Part shown: positions 12,901 to 24,200 of the stretch, in pieces
Position numbering within the stretch: the first letter of the stretch is position 1
How the letters are laid out: each line of letters begins with the position of its first letter
From: Helochares maculicollis
Lineage: Eukaryota; Arthropoda; Insecta; Coleoptera; Hydrophilidae
Assembly: GCA_033557835.1 (NCBI GenBank)
Contig: JAWQRO010000458.1
Span: forward strand, 1 to 38,627
Direction of reading: 5' to 3'
Length of the DNA: 38,627 nt
Made by a program: the position numbers and the translations under genes
The notes under the pieces: generated by a model
Database searches by the model: none
Seen by the model: the letters and a program-made list of their open reading frames with translations, nothing else
Told to the model about the DNA's origin: nothing

Positions 12901-14327
12901 TATGACGTATCGGTCATTGATAAGTGCTCCTCCACAGTAGAACCGGTTGAAATAGGAGAGTCTTGCTATCCATGGGAACTCATTCTGTGCGGTAGCATGA
13001 CCACCAACAATCCTACTTGCATCATTGCGTTCTCCACATGCTGCAATTTTACATTTAACATAAGAAATGAAGTGCATTTTGCATAGCAATTAGCTTACTG
13101 TCCGCTACGACCATTTGTAAGTTTATATTTCATTATAGAATAATACAAGAAAGTAAATATTAAATCGAAATCTTATAAAAATGTTTAAAACTGAATGTTA
13201 ATAAGATAAAACGGAAAAAAATTAAATCTACTTTAGTATGTTAAAAACAAAAAACTCTTACAACACGAGCAAGGCGATGCTGGAGTGTCGTGGCGAGGTG
13301 GAGGATGGTGGCCATAAGAACCAAAACGCGTCCCAAAAAAGTTTCGCTTTGGTTCTCTCAATGAATCGTTACCCTGTAAAATTTATAACTAAAACATGAA
13401 CCAAACTTCCATTAAAATGAACCACTACCTTGACATTGTTAGGCTAGCACTCGTTAACAGGTAGCCTAACATACTTAAAACAAGAACTCTTCACTGTCAC
13501 ATCTATTGTTTACAGCACGTTTTGTATGGTAATGAGCCAGCATTTTATTTATCATCGGTGCTACTGTGTGGTTGTTAGATACCTACATGATAATATTCGT
13601 GCCAGATATCGCTCTTTAAAAATTCATTTTCATTGTCAACACAAGTTTATTTTATCATCAGTCCGTCAAGCTATAGAGAAATACCTAACGGTCAAACTGT
13701 TATTGTTAGGACAATTGTTACAGTATAAATGCGTGACATGCCATCGAGTGTCAAGAAACGGACATTTCTTGAGTTGTTAATGAAGCTCTTCAAAAGGCTG
13801 CGGTCTGGTCAATAAGACGATTCTTTCGCTAAAACCGAGATTGACCGGTATCGCAAATTTTTCAGTGGCTAGACAAAAAATTCCAAAAATACGTTAGGAT
13901 ACCTTGATATGACAATGATACTCCTTTTATTTCAACCAATTAATTTCCATACTTGATTTGCAAGTTCATTACCGCCATCGCGAAATTCTTTACAAGTAAA
14001 GGTCAATGCCAAAAAAATAAAAATTAGCGCTGCCAAATATATTTTTGATTGCCCTATTAATTGTTCTTATTCCTTATTGCTTAATCCCATACAGTTGTTA
14101 ACAGGTTATTTTTAAACGAAAATGCATTTTTATAGCATTTCTTCATAGTAAGGACATTTATGAGAACAGTCCTAGTTTTATTAAACAAATACTAGTCTAT
14201 TCTAGCTGATAGTACACATATCATAAATAACGATGAAATTATTTGAAAATGTGGAACATACCAATACTAAATGATGCAGGGAAATCCAAACAATGCTGGC
14301 CAACAGTAGCCTGCAGGAGAAAGCCAT
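9946..14327 (-). CDS. SP2: secreted trypsin-like serine protease (4 exons)
   Basis: Exons 14327-14262, 13373-13262, 13040-12878 and 10537-9946 join in phases 0, 1 and 2 to encode 310 residues. Residues 1-22 (MAFSCRLLLASIVWISLHHL...) are a signal peptide. The propeptide (about 23-69) has a His/Pro-rich patch and ends CSCSCGERNDASR. Cleavage after R69 would free the IVGG N-terminus at 70. The triad is complete: H110 (TAAHC), D157 (DNDIAIL), S254 (GDSGGP). An Asp six residues before the Ser, with SWGNGC and PGVY, predicts cleavage after Arg/Lys. The C-terminus is CFCED. It resembles the Drosophila CG4386/CG11836 group of secreted proteases from memory of that family. The last intron (10538-12877, 2.3 kb) is inflated by a mariner relic. 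An alternative first exon at 13472 was rejected on phase. Confidence 0.9.
11543..12460 (-). mobile_element. Degenerate mariner transposon, copy M2, inside SP2 intron 3
   Basis: About 0.9 kb with imperfect terminal inverted repeats: the left end reads 'gaattgtccaatacgtttt' and the right end, inverted, 'ggttgctcaataagttttc'. Minus-strand frames encode mariner transposase pieces. 11839-11609 holds VFHQDNAPCHKS, the block with the second catalytic Asp, running straight into DEVITNVKAYFAALSGS and HWSKCIGVKGDY. The normal segment with the third Asp is missing, so the copy carries an internal deletion as well as stops. The host intron remains spliceable because the insertion is away from both splice sites. 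Confidence 0.8.
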
Positions 14328-15246
14328 CACTTTAAATTCGATAATGAATTTATAAGTATATCATAAACATTAACGACGCTCGTAAACCGCAATCAAGAAG
14401 CACCAGCCAAAAGAAACACAGAATCTTGTTAGTAACACCTTTATTTCGAGGTGTAGAGGAGTAACCAGCCCGTTGTGGAACGAGGAGTCTCTATAACTGT
14501 CAGCAAAGAGATCATGGCACTACCTCAAGATACTCACTCAGGTACTTACACACATACAAAACGCAACTGGTATGCATTTACAACAGTTTTTCTTTTGCTT
14601 CTTCGCCACTACCAGCTTATTGTAATTACTTCTATACCGCAGCACCAGGAAGGCGCTGCACCAATTACCAAAGAAATATCCTCGAGGATATTACCTATAT
14701 GCTGTAATAACTATAATCTAAGAAAGAAGCCATCAGAAAATCCAATAGAATCGCAAGTTCAATTTCGTTCCATTAACGGTCATTTTTAGTGGCAATCACT
14801 GGCGAGATAATCGTTACCGATGCAATTGCAACACATTTTCAGCTTAAGAACACCCCCAAATAGGCGCGCAATTAAATTCGAAAATGCGCCCACCTTCGGA
14901 TATTCCCAACAACAATAAAGCAATACCTTTCGGGTGTCAATGACACTATCTAACCAGTCTCATATACAACGCACTCACCTTCTCTTTTCCACTCGCCTCT
15001 TCCCATATCTCTTTGTATTTTTACAATGATAATTAGCATGTTTGTCCGAGTATCTAGACGACGACTATGCTTTTCAATACCGGTTTTCTTAAGGACTCCT
15101 ACATTTTGTTTCCTTTCTATACACCGAACAGTTTTACACGGGGCACCCAGGAAAACAAAGGGAAAATTAAAACACATTTGACTTTGAAATACCTTCTGCT
15201 TATTACTTTCTTTGTGTGAATTCTTCGAATAAATAAAATAAATTAG
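14328..15246. other. SP2-SP3 spacer with SP2 promoter region
   Basis: 919 bp between the SP2 start codon and the SP3 stop codon. It must hold the SP2 promoter and the SP3 3' UTR. It is less AT-rich than its surroundings, which allows open frames of 104 codons (plus, 14475-14789) and 75 codons (minus), but neither has recognisable features. No clear AATAAA lies close to the SP3 stop on the minus strand. Confidence 0.45.
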
Positions 15247-18200
15247 TTAACCGCACAAACAGCTGCCATCCAAATTGTACTTAAGCCAATTGATGTACCT
15301 GTGAACTCTTGTGTAGACCCCTGGATATCCTGGTCGGCCACAACCAACTCCCCATGAAACGATCCCTGAAAATACAAATGAATAGGATTTGTAAAATAGT
15401 CTTCTAGTAAAATGAATATGTTTCCATAATGGTATCACGCCAGATACTATTCCAATTATAACGTTTTTAAGTGACGCTACCCTATCATTAATGAAAAACG
15501 TTAAACAAATTAACAAAGTAAGAAAGTTATACAAAAGAAGCAATGAGAAATATTTCCGCGCTAGCTCAATAAAGGAAGAACTATTCGTTTTACAAAATAA
15601 ACCATTAAAATTGGCGTTTAATTATTGCTTTACAAATATTCTGTAAAATAGTTCACTCAGACGTTTATTTTACTATTAGAAGCTAGTATTTAATTAATTA
15701 AATATACATTTTAGCAAAACTTATTTTCTTTAAATTAGTCAAACAATAAATTGAAAACAGTTAAAGTGCATTATTTAATTTGGCTATATGTTCAATTTTA
15801 CATTACTGGCGCAAATTTTGTGCTAACAACAAAATAGTGTGTAATACAATACAATTACAGTGGTTAAGGTATTTTGCTTTACTCGTGTGTTTTTCGAAAA
15901 AAAAACCTGCTACTTTGGATTCGATTCTTTTAGGCAACCATAAGTTTTGTGTGATTTTTATTAGTATAGAGAATAGAAACATTTTGAAAGACTTTGAATG
16001 AATCTGTCGATTTAAATATTGCATTGTAGAACCTACAGCTATTATTAATTATATAAGATTTTTGTCGGTAGTTTCAAATCTACAATCGTAGTAAAAACTG
16101 TAAAATAGCTTTCAACACCGATAGGTGAACCTGAGAACTATTCTGGAACCGCAGGTTATGGATCTCTACATTTCCACGAAGCAGATTAGAATTGAATCGG
16201 AAAAAATTAGAGAACTGAAAAAGAAAAGCTGAGCGGATTTTGGCAATGACATTAATGATAACTTTAATAAATAAATATAATATTTGAAAAATGTTGGAAT
16301 CTAATAAAGTCAATTTATGGAATAAGGAATATAGTACTTAAAGTGCGGGATATTGCAAATGAACTTAACACAAAAATGAAGCATTTACTTGAAATGGCTG
16401 TTAAAATCTGAGGGACAAAATAAAGATAGCCAAGTTCTGTTAGACGCGAAAGAAGTACAGAAAGTGCTGAGTAAAATAAGAACAGCAAAAATCGGAGGGC
16501 CTAACAATATCGAATAGAAAAAGATAAAATGACCATGGATCGTTGATTTATTTTATCAGATGAGACATATGGGCAAAATTTCTGTTGATTGAGAAAATAA
16601 TCACATCTCCCTCAAACACTAAAGCTAAAGCCGTGGTATTTTCAGAAATTTTAGAGAATAACGAAAATAACTTGGAATTAGAATAAGCAGTTTACCCAAG
16701 AGGGAAACAAATGACTATCAATATTCATATTACTATAAATACTATACTGGTAACACAAGAGAATATATTAAGCTGCCCAATAAGGATTGCGGTTCGATAA
16801 GGAAATACAATTTTGTGGTTTGAAATACACTTTATTATTCAGTATAGTCTCCCTGATCAATATATTTTCCAGTTTATGAATTTCCTCCAAGCGAGAATCT
16901 GGAAGGGCTGCAAAATAAGCTTCCACATCTGTTATGACTTCATCATTTGATGAAAAATTGTTTCCACTCATGAATATTTTAGATCTAGAAACAGATAGAA
17001 GTCGCTAGTAAATGCTTCAAGAATTCGTACTTTAATTCTTGGATTTTTTCTTCGATCACTGCACGATACTTGTATATACTTGTTTTCCATTGTAAAAAAA
17101 TTCTGACACGTCGCTACTAAATAGCTTTTAAACAAATAATGAATAGACAGAATGGAATAAAACTTTAATGGACAACCTAGTGTTTCAATTTCATAAACCA
17201 GCTGTTTTAGATACAGTAGATAGAAGAAAGATGCAAATAATGGTAAAAAGTATATATTGTCTGGTTAGAGATACAACACAGATGGGAAAAAATCACCAAC
17301 TTTTGAAATGCTAAGAAGAGATACATAGAGATAAATTTAATCTTTTAGAATTCATTGCTATAATGATGATTTGGTATTATTTGAACTAATAAAAATTGTT
17401 TAATGAAGATGGAAAAAATACCAAAAATATAAACTATCTATATTATTGCATTCATTATAGCTGGGCTAAACTGTCAACTTTCGCGTTCGTAAACGACATT
17501 CATTATAATTCATCATTCAAATCAATAAATGTTTTGCCAAACTTCAATTTGCAATTTCGTTTTTAGAAGAAAGTCTGAATGCCTCTAGAATTATATTTTT
17601 ATATCTAATTCATTTATTTAGTCCACTTTATATTGTAATTCCTATGCATAGTTTTCAATTATTCAGCCAATTTTCTCTCCTCATTTTTAATTTTTGAATA
17701 GGTTTCCATATTAATTTATTTTCTCTTTGCATTATTAGGATATAAGGTTGTATTCCATCCTCATACCCTTTACTTGAATCTTTTTAACTTTGCTGTTGCT
17801 GCACGTTGTCCATTGATTGGATGATCCAACGTTAAAAAAATTTAAAGTTATGGCCTGTCTTTTTTCTGCATAGGAAGGGAGAAGTATCATTTAACAATCC
17901 ACAACGATATGTGTATGTTACGCTCTACAGATATGGATTTCGTCTTCAAAGAGCACACACCATAAGATAAAGTAGAATTTAAAAAAGGTTAACATCCTGC
18001 TTAAGTCAGAAAGCATTTGAAGCTAATAACATATAGCGGAATTATAAAGCCTGAATTAAATTGAACGTTAGATAAACACAGGAAAGGATGTGCAAAACTA
18101 TTATAATATGACTGCGGAGTGGAACTGTAAGCTTTTAGCGTTTTTCATGCTAGCCGATTGATTACAGTTTGCGATTAACACGGTTTTTGCGTTATGGTAT

Positions 18201-21200
18201 TAAATTTACTTTATTTGTTTTTACTTTATGCTATTTAGACTTAACGGTTGTGCCTAAAAAACTAAAAACATTATTTCTTACCGACAATTTCGTATTTATC
18301 TCCATTATTTACGAGTAGAGGACCTCCGGAGTCGCCTTGACAGGAATCTTGGGCACCTTTTCCTGCGCACAGCATGTAGTTTGTTATTCTGGACGCTCTG
18401 TACTTCATTGTTCTACATTGACCGAGCGTCAGAATTGGCACTTGAACTTCTTGTACTATGCTGGGGAGCATACCGCCCTCAGCTGTCCGGCCCCAGCCTA
18501 TCACTGTGCCTAGTTTTCCAGCTGGGTCTATGTTACCTGAATAGCAAAATATCAATTTAAAATGTTATACAATTATATATTTTATATGGCATTAATTCAA
18601 TATTAGTTTCATATAACTTTCACATCAATCGCTTGCAATGCCACTAAATCGAAGATATTTCTCATTAAGTAGTTTATTTCGGTAGGTTTAATAATGGTAA
18701 AACTATGAGAAGTGTGTTCTAATGAAAACATGGAAAATGTACCTATCCGAAAGTATCCTATTTTTGTTACTACTACTGCAACTTTCATTACAACGCACAC
18801 AATAACAGTAGATAAAGTTTTCGGGACTAGATATTCATATCAATTTTTGGGATGTTTAGGACCACTAAATGTATCAGTTAAATTTTGCATTTTATCTTTA
18901 ATTTATTTCAAATATACTAGTCGGTAACATAAAACTATTAAGCAGAAATTTCGCTGCGTCCTAAAAATCTATTAAAAATTAATGGATACAAAATTTGGGA
19001 GTAATTTGAAGTTTGAAACTCTTAGAGGAAGTATTATTACAAAAATTTTCTTGCATATTTCAAAAACATGGTTTAGTTTATGATGTCCGGAGGTTGCATA
19101 AAGGAATATGCACGCTTAAAATATATTTATAAAAAAGCAATAAGAGCGTCCAATGACAGTAGCTTACGACTGTACAGTTTTTAAACAGATTTGTTCCTTG
19201 ATGCATCACTACCCTGAGTAAGTGAAGCAAAATTGTCTTAATATCATGACTACTTTGGTAAATCAGGATGTATCCTGAAGTCTTTTTTACATTCCCGCTT
19301 TATGGTAAGAAGCACAGTATGGGAAATTGTGATCATAAAAAAGTTCGATCTCGAGATTTTGACGGATTTCTATATTTTAAGAAACACTGAATCCATTTTG
19401 ACCATTTTTGGCATGCTGTCTATATATATGTATGTAAACTCAAAAGTGGTCAGACTGCTTAAGGGGGAGGGTTAACAAGACATTAAAGTATTAAATGTTG
19501 AAATTTCATGCACGGCTCAGATGCTATGTAAAAACAATAGATAAAAAATGTCAACGTAATGGGAGCACTGAAAGTGATACTTTTGTAGTTTTGACAATTG
19601 CAAAAATGTTGCAAAAAACGTTGTAAGTTAACTATAGCAAGTAGTTTTGTGTAAATTGAAAAACCGGGAAAGGAAGTTTATCTGCATATGCTCCTTTGGT
19701 TAACAGCTAGTTTTGTCGACTTTACATGCTTAAAAAGTTGAAACTGATATACTTTTTCTTCTTCCTGGGCCCTATCGTGTTTATGGTCACAAACAGACAA
19801 AACACCCGGACAGTATGCCAAAAATGGTGAAACTTGATTTTCAGCTACCTTAAAAAAGTGAAAAGCTGATAAAATCTCAACGGTAAATTTTTCTATGGCT
19901 GCAATAACGTTATTAACTTTTTGGATATCTGATAACTGACTCTTTGATAAAAACATTAAAGTAGCATTTTAAATTACCTGCAGGAAGGCAAATTGGTCGA
20001 ATGTTTTTAGTGAAATCTATGGATTTTCTTAATTTCAATAAAGCAATATCGTGGTTATAGGTGTTAACATCAAAGTTTCGATGCTTAATTATGGCAGAAA
20101 CTGCTCTCATCATAGCTGGCGTTTCATCGGTAGTGGTTTGGTCGTGATCTCCCAGTATTACTCGAAGCTTAGACCGTTGTAATCTGCAATGAATGTTAAA
20201 AGAGGATTAATAAGCTAAATAAAATTACAACTAATTATTTTGCATCACTATAGTATTCTTACAGTGTTCGTAATAAAAAATGCAAAGGGTCAACGAGATT
20301 CTCTATAATCATTTATATTCACTATTTTAATCAGAATTGACAAATAATCACATCACATCTACCTATTGTATATTTTTCCACAGATTTTTTTTCTTTTGCT
20401 AGCGAGAGTAATTTTCATTTTCATTGCTAAATATAAACTAAAAATTAAAACAACAGTGAAATACCAAGAACTTATAGCTGATTATTAAGTGTATGAGTAT
20501 GCGATATTATTCAGCTGTGTAAGTTTTGTTGCCTATATTTAAGTAATTACATTCTATTAATTATGAAATTAGTACAAATTGATTAATATGCTATCTTGGA
20601 GCTTTATAGTTTTAATTATTAATTTCTACAATAGTAGCTTATACTAAGTATATTTGAAAAATTTACTTAAAAACTCTCTCTTAACCCAAACTATAATTTA
20701 TGGGCAGTAGAGCAGAAATATGAAGATTTACAGACAAAAGTGCAAAATTAGTAATAATTTTAAATTAAACTTTAATACAGTACAATGCTACACTGCCACA
20801 CTGCCGAAATCTTCCTAGCATAAAATTGATAAGAAATAAAAATATATCGCCGGTCAATAAGCGAATTTACTTAAGGAGGAAATATATTTTGTTTGACCGT
20901 GATATCTTAGTTTCAAACATCAATTCATTGATCGTCAAAAACCCTTTCCATTATATTATTCTAAAACTTACAAATTTGCCTTCCTAAAACTTCGGAACAT
21001 ATTTTTTAAATTAATTTCAATTATAAATACGGTTCCTAATTCTGTTAATATTCCAAACTTTTTTAAATAATTCTATCTTTTGGTTCTAGAAAACCTCAGA
21101 TTAAATGACAACGCACGATGACTTTAAATTCACAGAACTGCTGCATAATAAATAGTCAACTTGAACTAATGAATCTCTTTATTGATAATAAGGTAGTTCC

Positions 21201-24200
21201 ACGACAAGCTGATAAAAGAAGGAGGCCCATTTTACGTGTAGCCTGCAAAAATCGCTATTTGGAAATTTTCGGCTATTTGATCCTGCATTTACTGATAAAG
21301 GTGGAATCTCACAAATAAATAAACATGTAACTCTATAGACTTATTAAAGCTAATCATATCCAAAAATGTAGATCTAAGGAAACTGACCCTTAACGGAGAC
21401 TCTATTGCATGAAGCTTGTAAAAATGGCAACTTAAAAGTTATTAACCATCTTATACTTGCAGGAATAGATCCAAATGTTTCTAACAACAATAAACACCTT
21501 CCAATGCATTTTGTGAGTGCCAATGGTTTTCCCTATGCCCTCAAATTTCTTGTTTCGAAAGGAACAAACCCAAGAAAATCAGATAACAGAGGAAAAGCTC
21601 CATTTCATAAAGCTTGCAAAAATAGCCACTTAGACATTATTGAATACTTACTTTTCTAAAGAAATTAGTCCTAATATTGCAACTAAAAGTGTGTTCACAG
21701 CATTACATTGTGCTTGTGCTAACGAATCACTAAAAACGATAAAATGTCTCGTTTCGAAAGGAGCAGATTGCTAGTGGATAACAGAACAGTAATGAAGTCA
21801 TTGCTTATTTGATTTCCGTTGGTTTTGATGTAAATGTTGTTGATGGATTAACATCAATGCATGCTGCATGTGCTAATGAAGCTGTTAGAACGATACAACT
21901 TAGCGCTGAAAGACCGAATAATATGAGGTGGAGTCCATTTCACGAAGCTTGTGAATACAATAACTTCGAAGTTGTTAACTATTTGTTATCTAAAGAAATT
22001 GATCCAAATGTTACCGACAAAGATTGGTTCATAGCTTTGCATTCCGTGTAGATCAAGAGCTCGCTTGAAATAATAAAGCTCTTAATATCCAAAGGAGCCA
22101 ATCTACATAAAATTAGTAATAGTGGAAGGACTTTATTGCATACAGTATTTTTTTCTGGTGGTATTAATCCAAACAAGTCAGATAATTATGCATTTACTGC
22201 TATGTATACTGTTAGCACTTCTCATTTCTAGACGAGCGAATCATCAAAAAAAGCTATACTCGATGGTCTATTTTGCAAGAGGCATATATGGTAAATCCAA
22301 ATGTATCGACTGAAGACGGATGCACTGCGATACATGCAGCTTGTATTAGCAATTTTGAAAAAATAATAAAAGGTGTGGCTAGTAAAGGGGCTGATCCACA
22401 AAAGGCTAATCACAGTAAGTGGACTTCACTGCATGCTACCTGTGAAAGCGGTTACTTAAGAGTAATTAATTACTTGGTCTAGGTGTTGATTTGAATGCTG
22501 CTGATAAAGATGGAACGAATCCTTTACATGTAGTATGCAAAAGAGGCAAAAACTAAATACGCAAATAATAAAAGCAGAACTCCTTTACATGTTGCATGCA
22601 AAAATGGCAACATGAAAACGGTAGATCATTTGATTAGCAATAGGAGTAGATTTGAATCTCAAAGATAACAGTGGGTTCACTGCAACAGATTTAGCTTATA
22701 AAAATGGCTCTGTAGAAATTATAAATTATTTAAGTGTAATAGGAGCAAAGTCTTGTAGTTTAGTTAATTGAAAGTAATGAAATTGTAATAAGTTTATTTT
22801 CATTGATTGATTGATGAACATTAAAGCTGTTCCTTTTATGTTCCACCAGTAAAAGACGATATACTATAATACAGATAATCAAATTCCTTGCTATTTATTT
22901 ATCATATTTTTCTGTGCATGTTAAATGTTCCAATTTTTTAATTCAAAGATATTTAAATTACTGTTATGTTTGTGTGTTCTTTCTTTCGTAATAAAATAGA
23001 GTTTTGAATAATTGATTCATTTAAGGGTTATTGTGTGTAAAAGGTGGAAGCTTACATAGAGAAAATGAGCTTTACTGAACAATACAAGCCGGATAGATAA
23101 AATTGTGGGTTGTATTTACGTTCTTGATACTGTAATAACCAATTAGGCGCGATTTTAGGTTCGTTCTTTCTGGTCTATTATTTTTGAAAGCTAGCTTTTC
23201 GTCGCAAATATCGGCATTTGAAAAGATTTGAAAAGACTGAAATAGACCCGTATGTTAGCAGTTGTATCATAAACCATAAAATAAAATATCACCGCAAACC
23301 AGTTTAATATCGTATGAATAACGCTTTATTCAACAATAAGACTGATGTTTTGGCACTACACGAGCTGATGCAAAAAATATGATCAATCAGATTTGTATCC
23401 AAAAGACTTATGTCATATTAAATCGGCTCATTTCTCCACCTCATGGTAACGGAGGAGAAAAAATGAATTAGAAACAGTGGCCAAGCTACAAATATCGGTT
23501 AAAAAGGCTTTGCTGTACAACTGATTGAGCTGGTTTCTTATAATCGAAGACTATATTTAAGCATCTAGCATGTAAAATGACGTTTTTGAAGCTAAAGATT
23601 GACCAGACGCAGCCAGAGTTACAAAACCGAAAATGTGTTGTGTTTTATCTAGACTATAACCGAACATACTCGCTAAGATCTCTGGAAGCTTGGTTGGTAA
23701 ATTCTGATGATTTCATATCATAGTCAGAATCAAGCGTCTAGGACCATATTTTTCTCGTTGGAAAACGTCCTGATGATAAAAAATTGGCACAAAGAGAAAT
23801 TAGTGAAAAACGGGTTTTCGTGGTTTTCGTTTTGCAGCGGCTATCGGTCATAATTAATAACTGAGATAATAATTTATGGTATAAATTAAGAGCCACTGGA
23901 CCAGCGAGCGTAGTCCTCAAAAAACTTCTATTTCGACTGAAATTTACATTACTATTACCCACTGGTAATAGTAATGTAAAGCGAAATTCTTTCGAGGTGA
24001 CATTTCATAAAGACGAACAAAAAACTAATGATCAGCAATGAAACTTGTTTTTAATGAGTGTTTATGCCCTTTTCTCGGTTTCTATTTCATGAGGACGGTT
24101 TTCCAATCATGAAAGATTTCAACCTCGAGAATTTTACTAATCCAGCAACGTGTTTTGATTGTAATACCGGTATTTTTATAAAGATAAAGATTGTGTTGTG

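Larger units (their letters stand above)
15366..18281 (-). other. SP3 intron 5 (2.9 kb)
   Basis: Phase 1 intron splitting the Gly of EIVG-IVSWG. It contains a LINE-like scrap near 16340-16515 and mariner copy M3 (16769-17180). The rest (15550-16330 and 17190-18270) is AT-rich with nothing recognised. Confidence 0.7.

Noticed and set aside
13429..13472. Alternative first exon for SP2 on the minus strand (MLGYLLTSASLTMS then a GTAGTG donor)
   Set aside because: It would end in phase 2, but the next exon (13373) needs phase 0. The exon at 14327-14262 has a better signal peptide, a GTATGT donor and the right phase.
14475..15177. Small genes in the SP2-SP3 spacer
   Set aside because: The open frames are on both strands of the same less AT-rich stretch and neither shows motifs, so composition explains them.
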